From assembly GCA_025350365.1 (NCBI GenBank), contig JANXXY010000106.1, forward strand, positions 1 through 9,226: DNA of 9,226 nt. Reading direction: 5' to 3'. A model generated the notes under the pieces. The model saw only the letters and a list, made by a program, of their open reading frames with translations, was not told the DNA's origin and ran no database searches. This DNA comes from Bacteroidales bacterium (lineage in GTDB: Bacteria > Bacteroidota > Bacteroidia > Bacteroidales > JAAUTT01). Shown piece after piece: positions 1 through 6,338 of this stretch. Within the stretch, counting starts at the first letter, position 1; every line of letters starts with the position of its first letter. The position numbers were made by a program, and so were the translations under genes.

Positions 1-1
1 C

Positions 2-262
2 GAATATTGGTGGGGCACTTATAATAACCACGATCCAAAGCGCGACAGAAAACTTCTGCTTCATAAAAAAGAATTGGTTAAACTTGAACGTAAAACTCAG
101 GAAAAAGGTCTTACTATTATTGCAATCCGTTTATTTGTTACCGAAAAAGGCCTGGCAAAGCTCGAACTAGCCCTCGCGAAAGGGAAACACGACTATGATA
201 AACGGGAAGATATTAAGAAAAAAGATCATAAACGAGAGATGGACCGGGCCATGAAACACTAA
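2..262 (+). CDS. smpB: SsrA-binding protein SmpB, C-terminal part (5' end outside window)
   Basis: SmpB binds tmRNA (SsrA) and delivers it to stalled ribosomes for trans-translation in the cytoplasm. The frame is open from base 2 and gives 86 residues before the TAA at 260-262, so roughly the N-terminal 40% lies outside the window. The recognisable signature is the stretch WWGTYNNHDPKRDRKLLLHK (residues 3-22 of the visible part), followed by the strand GLTIIAIRLF. The basic C-terminal tail DKREDIKKKDHKREMDRAMK is the part that in the family folds into a helix in the empty mRNA channel. A TTG inside the frame at 74 is not a start because homology continues upstream of it. No ssrA gene is seen in the window. 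The stop codon overlaps the first copy of a 13-bp repeat. The identification is secure. Confidence 0.96.
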   Translation, partial: EYWWGTYNNHDPKRDRKLLLHKKELVKLERKTQEKGLTIIAIRLFVTEKGLAKLELALAKGKHDYDKREDIKKKDHKREMDRAMKH

Positions 263-269
263 TACTTCG

Positions 270-289
270 GTATCTTTTTTTTAAGATAC
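270..289. terminator. Weak hairpin just after smpB
   Basis: GTATCTT (270-276) and AAGATAC (283-289) form a perfect 7-bp stem with a loop of six T, starting 8 bp after the smpB stop codon. The T run is in the loop and not after the stem, so this is not a classical intrinsic terminator. Its position is the main reason to suspect a 3'-end function. Confidence 0.25.
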
Positions 290-375
290 TGATAATGAGT
301 TCTAATTCAAAAACAGAAATTAAACGTAAATAATTATTAATCAATATTTTCAAATTTTCTCATTTTCAAATTTTC

Positions 376-417
376 AAATTTAACGAAGTATTGTTACATC
401 AACACTTCGGTAAATTT
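376..417. repeat. Long imperfect inverted repeat (hairpin)
   Basis: The arms 376-393 and 400-417 are 18 nt each and pair at 16 positions around a 6-nt loop (394-399). Copies 2 and 3 of the 13-bp element form the core of the arms, and short A and T runs flank it. It could act as a transcription terminator in either direction, since four T end the right arm region. It may instead be a by-product of two adjacent inverted repeat copies. Confidence 0.5.
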
Positions 418-557
418 TCAGCAATATTCTTAAAATGAAATACTTGGATATAAATTGAAATATTTCTCTATTTCTATGTATTTCAATATATTACATTTAT
501 AAAAATGCAGAAGTTTAAAAAAAATACCGAACTATTGTACATCTAATCCGTTTTTAA

Positions 558-1499
558 ATGAAAACCTTACTAATATCCTTCATTTTATCATTGATTAGCC
601 TTACTATTTGCATTGCACAAAAAATTTACAAAGCCACACTTTTGCTTGATGCAAAGGCCACTTTAGGCGAAGGCTCTATTTGGCATCCCGGTGAAAAGAA
701 ATTGTATTGGATTGATATCGACGAGAAAACACTTCACACCTACGATCCTGATTCGAAAGAAGAAACTCATTACCCTCTCAAACAAAAGGTTGGAACGATA
801 GTGCCGATTGATACAGGAGGTGTTTTGGTTGCATTAAAAGATGGTGTATATGCATTCAATATGAAAGCTAATATCTTCCGTTTTATTACTTCGCCTGAAA
901 AAGACCTGACAGAAAACCGCTTTAATGATGGTAAATGTGATCCATGGGGTCGTTTTTGGGTTGGAACAATAGGTCCCCGATATAAGGCAGCGCTTTATAG
1001 AATAACAGCTCCTTCGGAATGCACTAAAATGCTCGACAGCATTACCACCTCAAATGGCATTGTTTGGTCGTCTGACAAAACTAAAATGTTTTATATCGAT
1101 ACTCCCACCGGTGAAGTCAGGCAATATAATTACGATAATAACACTGGGAATATCTCAAACGCTCAAATAGTCGTGAAATTCCCTAAAGGAATAGGGTATC
1201 CTGACGGAATGACTATTGATTCGGAAGGAATGCTTTGGATAGCTCATTGGGGAGGAAGCTGCGTTGGACGTTGGAACCCAGTTACAGGCAATATGATTGC
1301 AAAGGTTGAAGTACCTGCGCTAAACATTACCTCGTGTGCTTTTGGGGGTAAATATTTAGACACATTATACATTACTACCGCAAAAACAGGAATGAATGAA
1401 AAGCAACTGAAACAATTTCCTTTAAGTGGAGGTGTGTTTAGTGTGACTGTTGATGTAAAAGGTACTCCAGCTAATTATTTCAATACCAAACACAAGTGA
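558..1499 (+). CDS. Exported SMP-30/gluconolactonase-like (regucalcin family) lactonase
   Basis: This is a 313-residue member of the SMP-30/gluconolactonase/LRE family, six-bladed beta-propellers that hydrolyse sugar lactones using one divalent metal ion. Residues 1-20 form a cleavable signal peptide (hydrophobic stretch ending CIA before Gln21), so the enzyme should act in the periplasm. Family metal ligands are visible: Glu38 in LGEGSIW, Asn166 in TSNGI and Asp216 in YPDGMT. The substrate-side motif NRFNDGK (120-126) is also present. The length is normal for an exported member. The ATG at 558 is chosen because the signal peptide begins there; no Shine-Dalgarno sequence is seen. It is followed, after 144 bp, by a Tat-exported sugar oxidoreductase, which suggests that it opens a lactone made by that or a related enzyme. 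The substrate is unknown, and some family members are phosphotriesterases or have other hydrolase activities. Confidence 0.88.
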   Translation: MKTLLISFILSLISLTICIAQKIYKATLLLDAKATLGEGSIWHPGEKKLYWIDIDEKTLHTYDPDSKEETHYPLKQKVGTIVPIDTGGVLVALKDGVYAFNMKANIFRFITSPEKDLTENRFNDGKCDPWGRFWVGTIGPRYKAALYRITAPSECTKMLDSITTSNGIVWSSDKTKMFYIDTPTGEVRQYNYDNNTGNISNAQIVVKFPKGIGYPDGMTIDSEGMLWIAHWGGSCVGRWNPVTGNMIAKVEVPALNITSCAFGGKYLDTLYITTAKTGMNEKQLKQFPLSGGVFSVTVDVKGTPANYFNTKHK

Positions 1500-1643
1500 C
1501 ACAATCCAAATAAAGTTTATAATAAATATTATTAATTGTTAATATTATGCAAGAAAAATAAAGTTTTTTTTTGATATTTGTGAGGCTAGACTTTGAACAG
1601 TCTGTAAATTCATAATTAATCTGCTAACTAATTAATATAGATT

Positions 1644-3143
1644 ATGGAAAGTAATACAATTTCAAGACGTAATTTTTTAGGTAAAACGGCTGCAGCTACC
1701 GTTGGTATTACCGTTGTGCCTAGTATGGTACTTGGTAGTAGAGTAGGAAAAATTGCTCCGAGCGACAAACTAAACATTGCCGCGATTGGTATTGGGGGTA
1801 TGGGTAATTCCAACCTCGAAGGTGTAAAAGCAACAGAGAATATAGTTGCTCTTTGCGACGTTGACTGGGGATATGCCAAAGGCGTACTTGACGCTTACCC
1901 GAATGCAAAAAAGTATTGGGATTGGCGTAAAATGTACGACGAAATGGGCAAATCCATTGATGCAGTAATTGTTGCAACAGCCGACCATTCCCACTGTATT
2001 AGTGCTTCCCATGCAATGACAATGGGTAAACACGTATATGTTCAAAAACCATTAACCCACACGGTTTATGAGTCTCGCTTGCTTACCAAACTAGCTGTAA
2101 AGCATAAATTAGCTACTCAAATGGGTAATCAGGGTTCATCTGACGAAGGCGTTAACCTAACCTGCGAATGGATTTGGAACGGCGAAATTGGCGAGGTGAA
2201 AAAAATTGAAGCTTTTACTGATCGTCCTATCTGGCCACAAGGCTTAAATCGTCCGGAAAGAGGTGATTGGGTTCCTGAGACTTTAAATTGGGACTTGTTC
2301 ATTGGACCCGCTAATATGCGTCCATATGTAACAGCTTACACCCCATGGAACTGGCGCGGATGGTGGGATTTCGGAACAGGAGCTCTAGGTGATATGGCCT
2401 GCCATATTCTTCATCCGGTTTTCAAATCAATGAAACTTGGTTATCCAACCAAGGCTCAGGGTAGCTCTACCCTTCTTTTAACAGACTGTGCACCTAATGC
2501 CCAGATTGTTAAATTAACTTTCCCTGCACGTCAGCCTGATAAGAATATTAAAATCAAATTACCTGAAGTTGAAGTTACCTGGTTTGACGGAGGATTAAAA
2601 CCGGCGATGCCTACCGGATGGCCTGCTGGTAAAAGCATGAACGATTCCGGAGGCGGAGTTATTTTTCATGGTACTAAGGACACATTAATTTGTGGTTGCT
2701 ATGGTGTTAACCCTTGGCTACTCAGTGGACGTGTTCCAAATGCCCCAAAGACCGAACGCCGCGTACCGAAACCTACCGTTGGCGGCCAGCACGAAATGGA
2801 TTGGGTGCGTGCATGTAAAGAAAATCCTGAAAACCGCGTAAAAACAAAATCTGATTTCAGCGAAGCCGGTCCATTCAACGAAATGGTAGTAATGGGCGTT
2901 CTTGCAGTTCGTCTTCAAGATCTTAATAAAGAACTTGAATGGGATGGCATTAACATGAAATTTACCAATATTACTAATGAAGAAAAGGTTAAGACAGTAA
3001 TCGCTGATGGTTTCAAAATTCACAATGGTCATCCTACCTTTGCGAAAACTTATACCGATCCTGTTTCAGCTAAGGCTTACTCCGAAGAATTGATTAAGCA
3101 TACATACAGGGCTCCTTGGGTACTGCCTGCTATGCCTGCCTAA
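1644..3143 (+). CDS. Tat-exported Gfo/Idh/MocA family oxidoreductase
   Basis: This is a 499-residue NAD(P)-dependent sugar oxidoreductase of the Gfo/Idh/MocA family. The N terminus has a twin-arginine signal (SRRNFLGK, Arg8-Arg9) followed by a short hydrophobic segment, implying export of a folded protein. The Rossmann domain starts near residue 42 with the dinucleotide motif GIGGMG (49-54), then CDVD (71-74), ATADHSH (111-117) and VQKP (133-136). The last is the family's EKP motif with Glu replaced by Gln but the Lys kept. The C-terminal domain has GDMACHILHP (249-258), where Asp250 and His254 are likely active-site residues. Neighbours are a lactonase upstream and, 92 bp downstream, a DUF1080 hydrolase, the usual partner in 3-keto-glycoside pathways. 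By analogy with glucose-fructose oxidoreductase of Zymomonas, a Tat-exported relative, a tightly bound cofactor may be recycled within the periplasm. The family is clear; the substrate and the position oxidised are not. A GH109-type glycosidase activity is a less likely alternative. Confidence 0.9.
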   Translation: MESNTISRRNFLGKTAAATVGITVVPSMVLGSRVGKIAPSDKLNIAAIGIGGMGNSNLEGVKATENIVALCDVDWGYAKGVLDAYPNAKKYWDWRKMYDEMGKSIDAVIVATADHSHCISASHAMTMGKHVYVQKPLTHTVYESRLLTKLAVKHKLATQMGNQGSSDEGVNLTCEWIWNGEIGEVKKIEAFTDRPIWPQGLNRPERGDWVPETLNWDLFIGPANMRPYVTAYTPWNWRGWWDFGTGALGDMACHILHPVFKSMKLGYPTKAQGSSTLLLTDCAPNAQIVKLTFPARQPDKNIKIKLPEVEVTWFDGGLKPAMPTGWPAGKSMNDSGGGVIFHGTKDTLICGCYGVNPWLLSGRVPNAPKTERRVPKPTVGGQHEMDWVRACKENPENRVKTKSDFSEAGPFNEMVVMGVLAVRLQDLNKELEWDGINMKFTNITNEEKVKTVIADGFKIHNGHPTFAKTYTDPVSAKAYSEELIKHTYRAPWVLPAMPA

Positions 3144-3174
3144 TTATCAACTAATTAGTGAAACCGCTGGTGTG

Positions 3175-3192
3175 TATCTTTGATGCGCATCA
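3175..3192 (+). promoter_or_regulatory. Candidate -7 box overlapping a 12-bp palindrome
   Basis: TATCTTTG (3175-3182) matches the Bacteroidota primary-sigma -7 consensus TAnnTTTG, in the 92-bp gap before the DUF1080 gene. A perfect 12-bp palindrome, TGATGCGCATCA (3181-3192), overlaps its last two bases and covers the expected transcription start. This arrangement would fit an operator. No good -33 TTTG is seen at the usual spacing, so the call is tentative. Confidence 0.3.
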
Positions 3193-3235
3193 GCATTTCA
3201 ATTTATAAACAAATATTAATCTAAAATTATCTTCG

Positions 3236-4060
3236 ATGAAAAAGTTACATATTCTGTTATCGGTTCTTCTGGTTGCCGGATTGAGCACAATGTATTCGTG
3301 CAAATCCTCAAGAAATAATCAGGCTATGGCTGATTCTTTAAAAGCCGATTCGGTGAAAAAAGCTTTGGCAGCGATTCCTGCCGAACCTAATACCCTTACT
3401 GAACAGGAAAAAGCGGAAGGCTGGGTTCTTTTGTTTGATGGCAAAACACCTGCAAACTTTAGAGGTTATGACAAAAAAACATTTCCTGAAAAAGGATGGG
3501 AAATTGTTGATGGAACTCTCCATTGTATAAATTCAGGTACTGGTGAAGCTGGGTTTGGTGGCGACGTTATTACTAAGGAACAATATAAAGATTTCGAGTT
3601 CTCGCTCGAATGGAAAATTGGTAAGGGTGGAAATAGTGGCATCTTTATTCTTGCCCAGGAAAAACCAAAACAGCCAATTTGGAAGTCTGCTCCTGAAATG
3701 CAAATTCTCGACAACGAGGTTCATCCTGATGCCAAATTAGGTGAAAACGGCAACCGTAAAGCTGGTTCACTGTATGATCTTATACCTGCAAATCCACAGA
3801 ATACTAAGCCTGCCGGTGAATGGAATAAAGTTCGTATCCTTGTATACCAGGGAACAGTTGTTTTTTATCAGAACGACGAAAAAGTGCTTGAATTCCATCT
3901 TTGGACTCAAGACTGGAATGATATGATCAACAAGAGTAAATTCAAAGGCTGGGATGATTTTCTTAATGCTGGTGGTAAAGACAAAAAAGGTTATATAGGC
4001 TTGCAGGATCACGGTAGCGATGCCTGGTTCCGCAACATCAAAATTAAAGTGATGCAATAA
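3236..4060 (+). CDS. DUF1080 / 3-keto-disaccharide hydrolase-like lipoprotein
   Basis: This 274-residue protein is a PF06439 (DUF1080, 3-keto-disaccharide hydrolase) member with a concanavalin-like beta-sandwich fold. A lipoprotein signal ends at Cys22 (MYSC, a loose Bacteroidota lipobox), followed by a polar linker to about residue 60. The domain runs from GWVLLFDG (62-69) through GWEIVDGTLHC (87-97), DFEFSLEWKIGKGGNSGIF (119-137), EMQILDNEVHPDAK (154-167), AGSLYDL (176-182) and EWNKVRI (195-201). It ends with GYIGLQDHGSDAWFRNIKI (252-270). These are the standard conserved blocks of the family, and the domain is full length. Members act on glycosides that have been oxidised to 3-keto forms, cleaving the weakened glycosidic bond. 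The Gfo/Idh/MocA gene just upstream is the expected source of such a substrate. Membrane anchoring places it in the periplasm or at the outer membrane. Family assignment is secure; hydrolysis of a 3-keto substrate is inferred. Confidence 0.9.
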   Translation: MKKLHILLSVLLVAGLSTMYSCKSSRNNQAMADSLKADSVKKALAAIPAEPNTLTEQEKAEGWVLLFDGKTPANFRGYDKKTFPEKGWEIVDGTLHCINSGTGEAGFGGDVITKEQYKDFEFSLEWKIGKGGNSGIFILAQEKPKQPIWKSAPEMQILDNEVHPDAKLGENGNRKAGSLYDLIPANPQNTKPAGEWNKVRILVYQGTVVFYQNDEKVLEFHLWTQDWNDMINKSKFKGWDDFLNAGGKDKKGYIGLQDHGSDAWFRNIKIKVMQ

Positions 4061-4067
4061 TAGCTTG

Positions 4068-4118
4068 TCAGAAAATAAAAAAAGGAAGTCAAAATGACTT
4101 CCTTTTTTTATTTTCTGA
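4068..4118. terminator. Bidirectional intrinsic terminator, perfect 24-bp stem
   Basis: The arms 4068-4091 and 4095-4118 are perfectly complementary over 24 bp with a 3-nt AAA loop. The core stem is GGAAGTCA/TGACTTCC, with seven A before it and seven T after it, so it has a U tract when read from either strand. It lies between the convergent DUF1080 gene (stop at 4060) and the minus-strand gene ending at 4108. The right arm includes the stop codon and last codons of that gene. Confidence 0.92.
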
Positions 4119-4923
4119 GATTTTTATTATTCCTTTTCATTGTCATAAATCGCTCATAATCATTTAGTATCCTTTCATGGATTTCATAGTCTGTTGCACT
4201 CAAAATAAAACGATCATCGGGTTTACAAAACATCATAAATTGATCGAGCAATTCACCGTTTAATCCGGTAATTGATTGAACTACCTGTCGGTTATACTTC
4301 GGATTCACTATCTTAAATAGCTTTTCTCTCTCCTTAGCTTCTGCCAATTTCCGAAGCGATTTCCCTTCCTTACTAAACAAATTGTACAAAGCAGTTATGG
4401 GACTCCCAAGCGAAATTGAAGCTTCCGCCTGAAGCTGATGTTTGGGAATCATTTTCAATTCCCTCTGAATACTGGCAATAGCATCGCGAATATTGCTTTG
4501 AGGAATGGTAAGATGTAATACCTTATATTTAAATTGTTGGTATGTTCCAAGACTTTGAATATCAATTTCGGTCATTTCATACACTTTCTCAGTCATCCAG
4601 ATTGTTGGAATACGAATCTGTTTCAAAAGGGAATCTTTAACAAACAACTCCATTGGCAAATAACCGATCGACGAAATATAAATTGTATCGTTTCGTTTGG
4701 CAGAAATTGTAAAATTTCCTGAAGTATCAGAAAGCACTCCCCAAAGCTGGGTTTTATTAATTACACGAGCAAATGGAATGGATGTCCTATGGTATTTTCC
4801 AACCAACTGAGCCCTAATAGTTACCAGGTCATTTTTAGGCGTTTGTGCCATCAAATCGTTTGAAGCAAAAACAACAAGAACCTGTAAGAATACAAAAATG
4901 AAACAAAATTTATGAAAACCCAT
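4108..4923 (-). CDS. CarboxypepD_reg-like domain envelope protein
   Basis: This is a 271-residue exported protein. A signal peptide covers roughly residues 1-26 (hydrophobic core, then LMAQ before Thr). A carboxypeptidase-regulatory-like beta-sandwich (PF13715 type) follows at about 34-110, with the pattern IPFARV, GVLSDTSGNFTISAKRNDTIYISSIGY typical of the domain. The C-terminal half is helical and resembles a conserved Bacteroidota group that contains LYNLFSKEGKS and, near the end, LDQFMMFCKPDDRFIL. The domain is also found at the N terminus of SusC/TonB-dependent transporters, but there is no plug or barrel here. The function is unknown. The ATG at 4923 is preferred over an in-frame TTG at 4935 because the signal peptide fits better from there. 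It lies 15 bp after the stop of a small lipoprotein gene, so the two are probably co-transcribed. Its last codons form part of the shared terminator. Confidence 0.8.
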   Translation of the reverse strand: MGFHKFCFIFVFLQVLVVFASNDLMAQTPKNDLVTIRAQLVGKYHRTSIPFARVINKTQLWGVLSDTSGNFTISAKRNDTIYISSIGYLPMELFVKDSLLKQIRIPTIWMTEKVYEMTEIDIQSLGTYQQFKYKVLHLTIPQSNIRDAIASIQRELKMIPKHQLQAEASISLGSPITALYNLFSKEGKSLRKLAEAKEREKLFKIVNPKYNRQVVQSITGLNGELLDQFMMFCKPDDRFILSATDYEIHERILNDYERFMTMKRNNKNLRK

Positions 4924-4938
4924 GAGGTTGTACAAATA

Positions 4939-5139
4939 TTATACGTTGGTAAACAGATGATACGACTTAATTATTGTGCTATTGCCGAAATGCGGACAAT
5001 TGCATGGTTTAAGTTTTTTTCGATCGGGCTTTTCAAAACGTGTTCTGCTTTTACTCGAAGCACATGAGTAAATAACTATGGAAAAGATAATTACATAACA
5101 GAAAAAAAATCCTTTCCAAGCCATTGTTCTGAATCTCAT
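4939..5139 (-). CDS. Small lipoprotein with a Cys-x-Cys-Pro motif
   Basis: A 66-residue protein starts from the ATG at 5139 (an internal ATG at 5124, residue 6, is also possible). A basic N terminus and a hydrophobic segment (about 11-25) end in IVIYSC with Cys26 as the probable lipidated residue. The mature part is only about 40 residues, basic, with PCNCPHFG at 45-52. The Cys-x-Cys-Pro pattern recalls small Bacteroidota lipoproteins ending in CPxF/CPxW motifs; I cannot name the family with certainty. The two cysteines could bind a metal or form a disulfide. It is the first gene of a likely two-gene unit with the CarboxypepD_reg-like gene (15-bp gap) and is divergent from the SGNH hydrolase gene. 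Confidence 0.62.
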   Translation of the reverse strand: MRFRTMAWKGFFFCYVIIFSIVIYSCASSKSRTRFEKPDRKKLKPCNCPHFGNSTIIKSYHLFTNV

Positions 5140-5261
5140 AAAACTATAATTTTGAATGGAAAGTTAAGGATATTTTTACATCCTGAAAATTAAAAATTGT
5201 TAAATAAAACGAGTAACAACATCGGGTATAGTGTCTATATTTATCATAAAAAATAACGATT

Positions 5262-5969
5262 ATGTATCAGCTTAGCAAACACAAAATAATCATTTTCCTT
5301 TTTAGCTTTCTTTATTTCGCAATAGCCTGTTCTCCAATTGCTAAATACAAGTCCGACCCCCAAGTTATTAACTGGGAAAAAGATATCAGGGAATTTGAAA
5401 TAAGAGACAGTATAGAGACTTATTCCCCAAATGCAATCTTATTTACTGGCAGCTCCAGCATTCGCCTTTGGTCGAGCATTTCAACCGATATGGCACCTTA
5501 TGAGGTCATCCACCGCGGTTATGGCGGGGCAAAACTTAGTGACTATGCTTTTTACGCAAAGCGAATCATTTACCCCCATAAGTTTAAAGCAATGGTTTTG
5601 TTTGTAGCCAACGATATTACAGGAAGCGAACAGGATAAAACACCGGAGCAAGTAGCTCGTCTTTGCCAATATATTGTAACAACAGTTCATAATAAATATC
5701 CATCAGTGCCTGTTTTTTGGATTGAAATAACGCCTACTCCATCCCGATGGAAAGTCTGGCCAAAAATTAACGAAGCTAATAATCGAATAAAAGAACTTAG
5801 TAAGAAAATACCCAACTTTTATGTTATTGAAACCACAGCATCATATTTAGATGCCAATGGTGTGCCGCGTAAAGAACTCTTTAGGGAGGATCACCTGCAT
5901 TTAAACCAGGAAGGATACAAACTATGGACAGACATCATTACAAAAGCTTTGAATCAAAATCTCAAATAA
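5262..5969 (+). CDS. SGNH/GDSL-type hydrolase lipoprotein
   Basis: This 235-residue serine hydrolase belongs to the SGNH superfamily (esterases, acylhydrolases). A lipoprotein signal ends at Cys23 (FAIAC), placing it at a membrane facing the periplasm or outside. Block I is LFTGSSSIRLW with Ser65 as the probable nucleophile. Block II is RGYGGAKLSD, with a Gly (88 or 89) helping the oxyanion hole. Block III is FVANDIT with Asn117. Block V is EDHLHLN with Asp210 and His213 completing the triad. All catalytic blocks are present at normal spacing. The GSSS form of block I is usual in the Bacteroidota lysophospholipase-L1-like subgroup. The substrate is unknown: deacylation of acetylated sugars or lipid cleavage are both possible. 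It is divergent from the small lipoprotein gene and separated from the sugar cluster by two minus-strand genes, so a shared pathway is only a guess. Confidence 0.88.
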   Translation: MYQLSKHKIIIFLFSFLYFAIACSPIAKYKSDPQVINWEKDIREFEIRDSIETYSPNAILFTGSSSIRLWSSISTDMAPYEVIHRGYGGAKLSDYAFYAKRIIYPHKFKAMVLFVANDITGSEQDKTPEQVARLCQYIVTTVHNKYPSVPVFWIEITPTPSRWKVWPKINEANNRIKELSKKIPNFYVIETTASYLDANGVPRKELFREDHLHLNQEGYKLWTDIITKALNQNLK

Positions 5970-6300
5970 AGGAATAACAGAAATGGAATTAAGAGAATTA
6001 TACCCCTGCTATCTATAAAAAAATTTTATTGAGTAAAACTTGAAACTTTTCTTTGTTTTGATACAAATCACAAACGATGAAAACCATTAATCCCCAAAAA
6101 ATATATAAATTTTATATTTTTCAATTTTTTCAGCATGTGAAAGGATATAAATGCATGGCGATATAGGATTTGAATGATAAGTTGTGCGTATAGTGTAAAA
6201 AAATCCAACAACTTGACGGATAAGCGCAAAATAGAATGGATTGTAAGCGGCTTTAGCTCTTTAATAGGTTGGTACAATGGATGTATTTATTTTGTTTTTT
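5970..6300. other. AT-rich spacer without a convincing gene
   Basis: These 331 bp lie between the SGNH hydrolase gene and the insertion sequence. They contain an AT-only hairpin (9-bp arms 6097-6105 and 6113-6121) followed by a T run, which might terminate the SGNH transcript. Two short plus-strand frames start with ATG: 6077-6166 (29 codons) and 6174-6338 (54 codons, running into the IS left end). Neither product is recognisable. An antisense frame at 6068-6277 needs a TTG start and looks like chance. Confidence 0.5.
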
Positions 6301-6338
6301 ATGAATATCCGCATGTGTACCTAAATTAATTTTCATTA
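6174..6338 (+). other. Unrecognised 54-codon frame crossing the IS boundary
   Basis: The frame opens with ATG at 6174 and stops at the TAA at 6336-6338, inside the insertion sequence. The part before the IS includes TDKRKIEWIVSGFSSLIGWY, which looks more protein-like than the surroundings but is not recognised. It may be a remnant of a gene cut by the IS, or chance. Confidence 0.15.
6301..6325 (+). repeat. IS left terminal inverted repeat
   Basis: It begins ATGAATATCCGC and ends GTACCTAAA; 22 of 25 bases match the reverse complement of 7276-7300. It abuts the transposase stop codon at 6326-6328. Confidence 0.85.

Larger units (their letters stand above)
260..537. repeat. Four copies of a 13-bp element in alternating orientation
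   Basis: The element CAATACTTCGGTA occurs four times between smpB and the lactonase gene. The copies are at 260-272 (+), 381-393 (-), 400-412 (+) and 525-537 (-), and each differs from the consensus at exactly one base. The + and - copies bracket two adjacent segments of similar length, 260-393 (134 bp) and 400-537 (138 bp), separated by 6 bp. The interiors of the two segments are AT-rich and show no obvious similarity to each other. Possible readings are decayed MITE-like elements with short terminal inverted repeats, a REP-like repeat, or binding sites for a regulator of the downstream gene. The sequence does not decide between these. No gene is seen in this non-coding stretch. Confidence 0.6.

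Noticed and set aside
4924..4935. Upstream TTG start for the CarboxypepD_reg-like gene
   Set aside because: The ATG at 4923 gives a well-formed signal peptide, and the four extra residues add nothing.
5168..5183. Short hairpin GGATAT...ACATCC between the divergent genes
   Set aside because: The stem is only 6 bp, one pair is a mismatch or wobble, and there is no supporting context.
5236..5243. TATATTTA as a promoter -7 box for the SGNH gene
   Set aside because: It lacks the final G of TAnnTTTG and has no TTG at the right distance in very AT-rich DNA.
5451..5460. GSS in place of GDS in the SGNH hydrolase block I
   Set aside because: The GSSS form is normal in this hydrolase subgroup, and the rest of the catalytic machinery is intact.
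6243..6250. GTAAGCGG near the IS left end, also present in the right inverted repeat (7285-7292)
   Set aside because: It is an 8-bp match with no further similarity around it, too short to indicate a second IS end.
6068..6277. 69-codon antisense frame in the spacer
   Set aside because: It needs a TTG start, is dominated by AT-rich codons, and resembles nothing I recognise.
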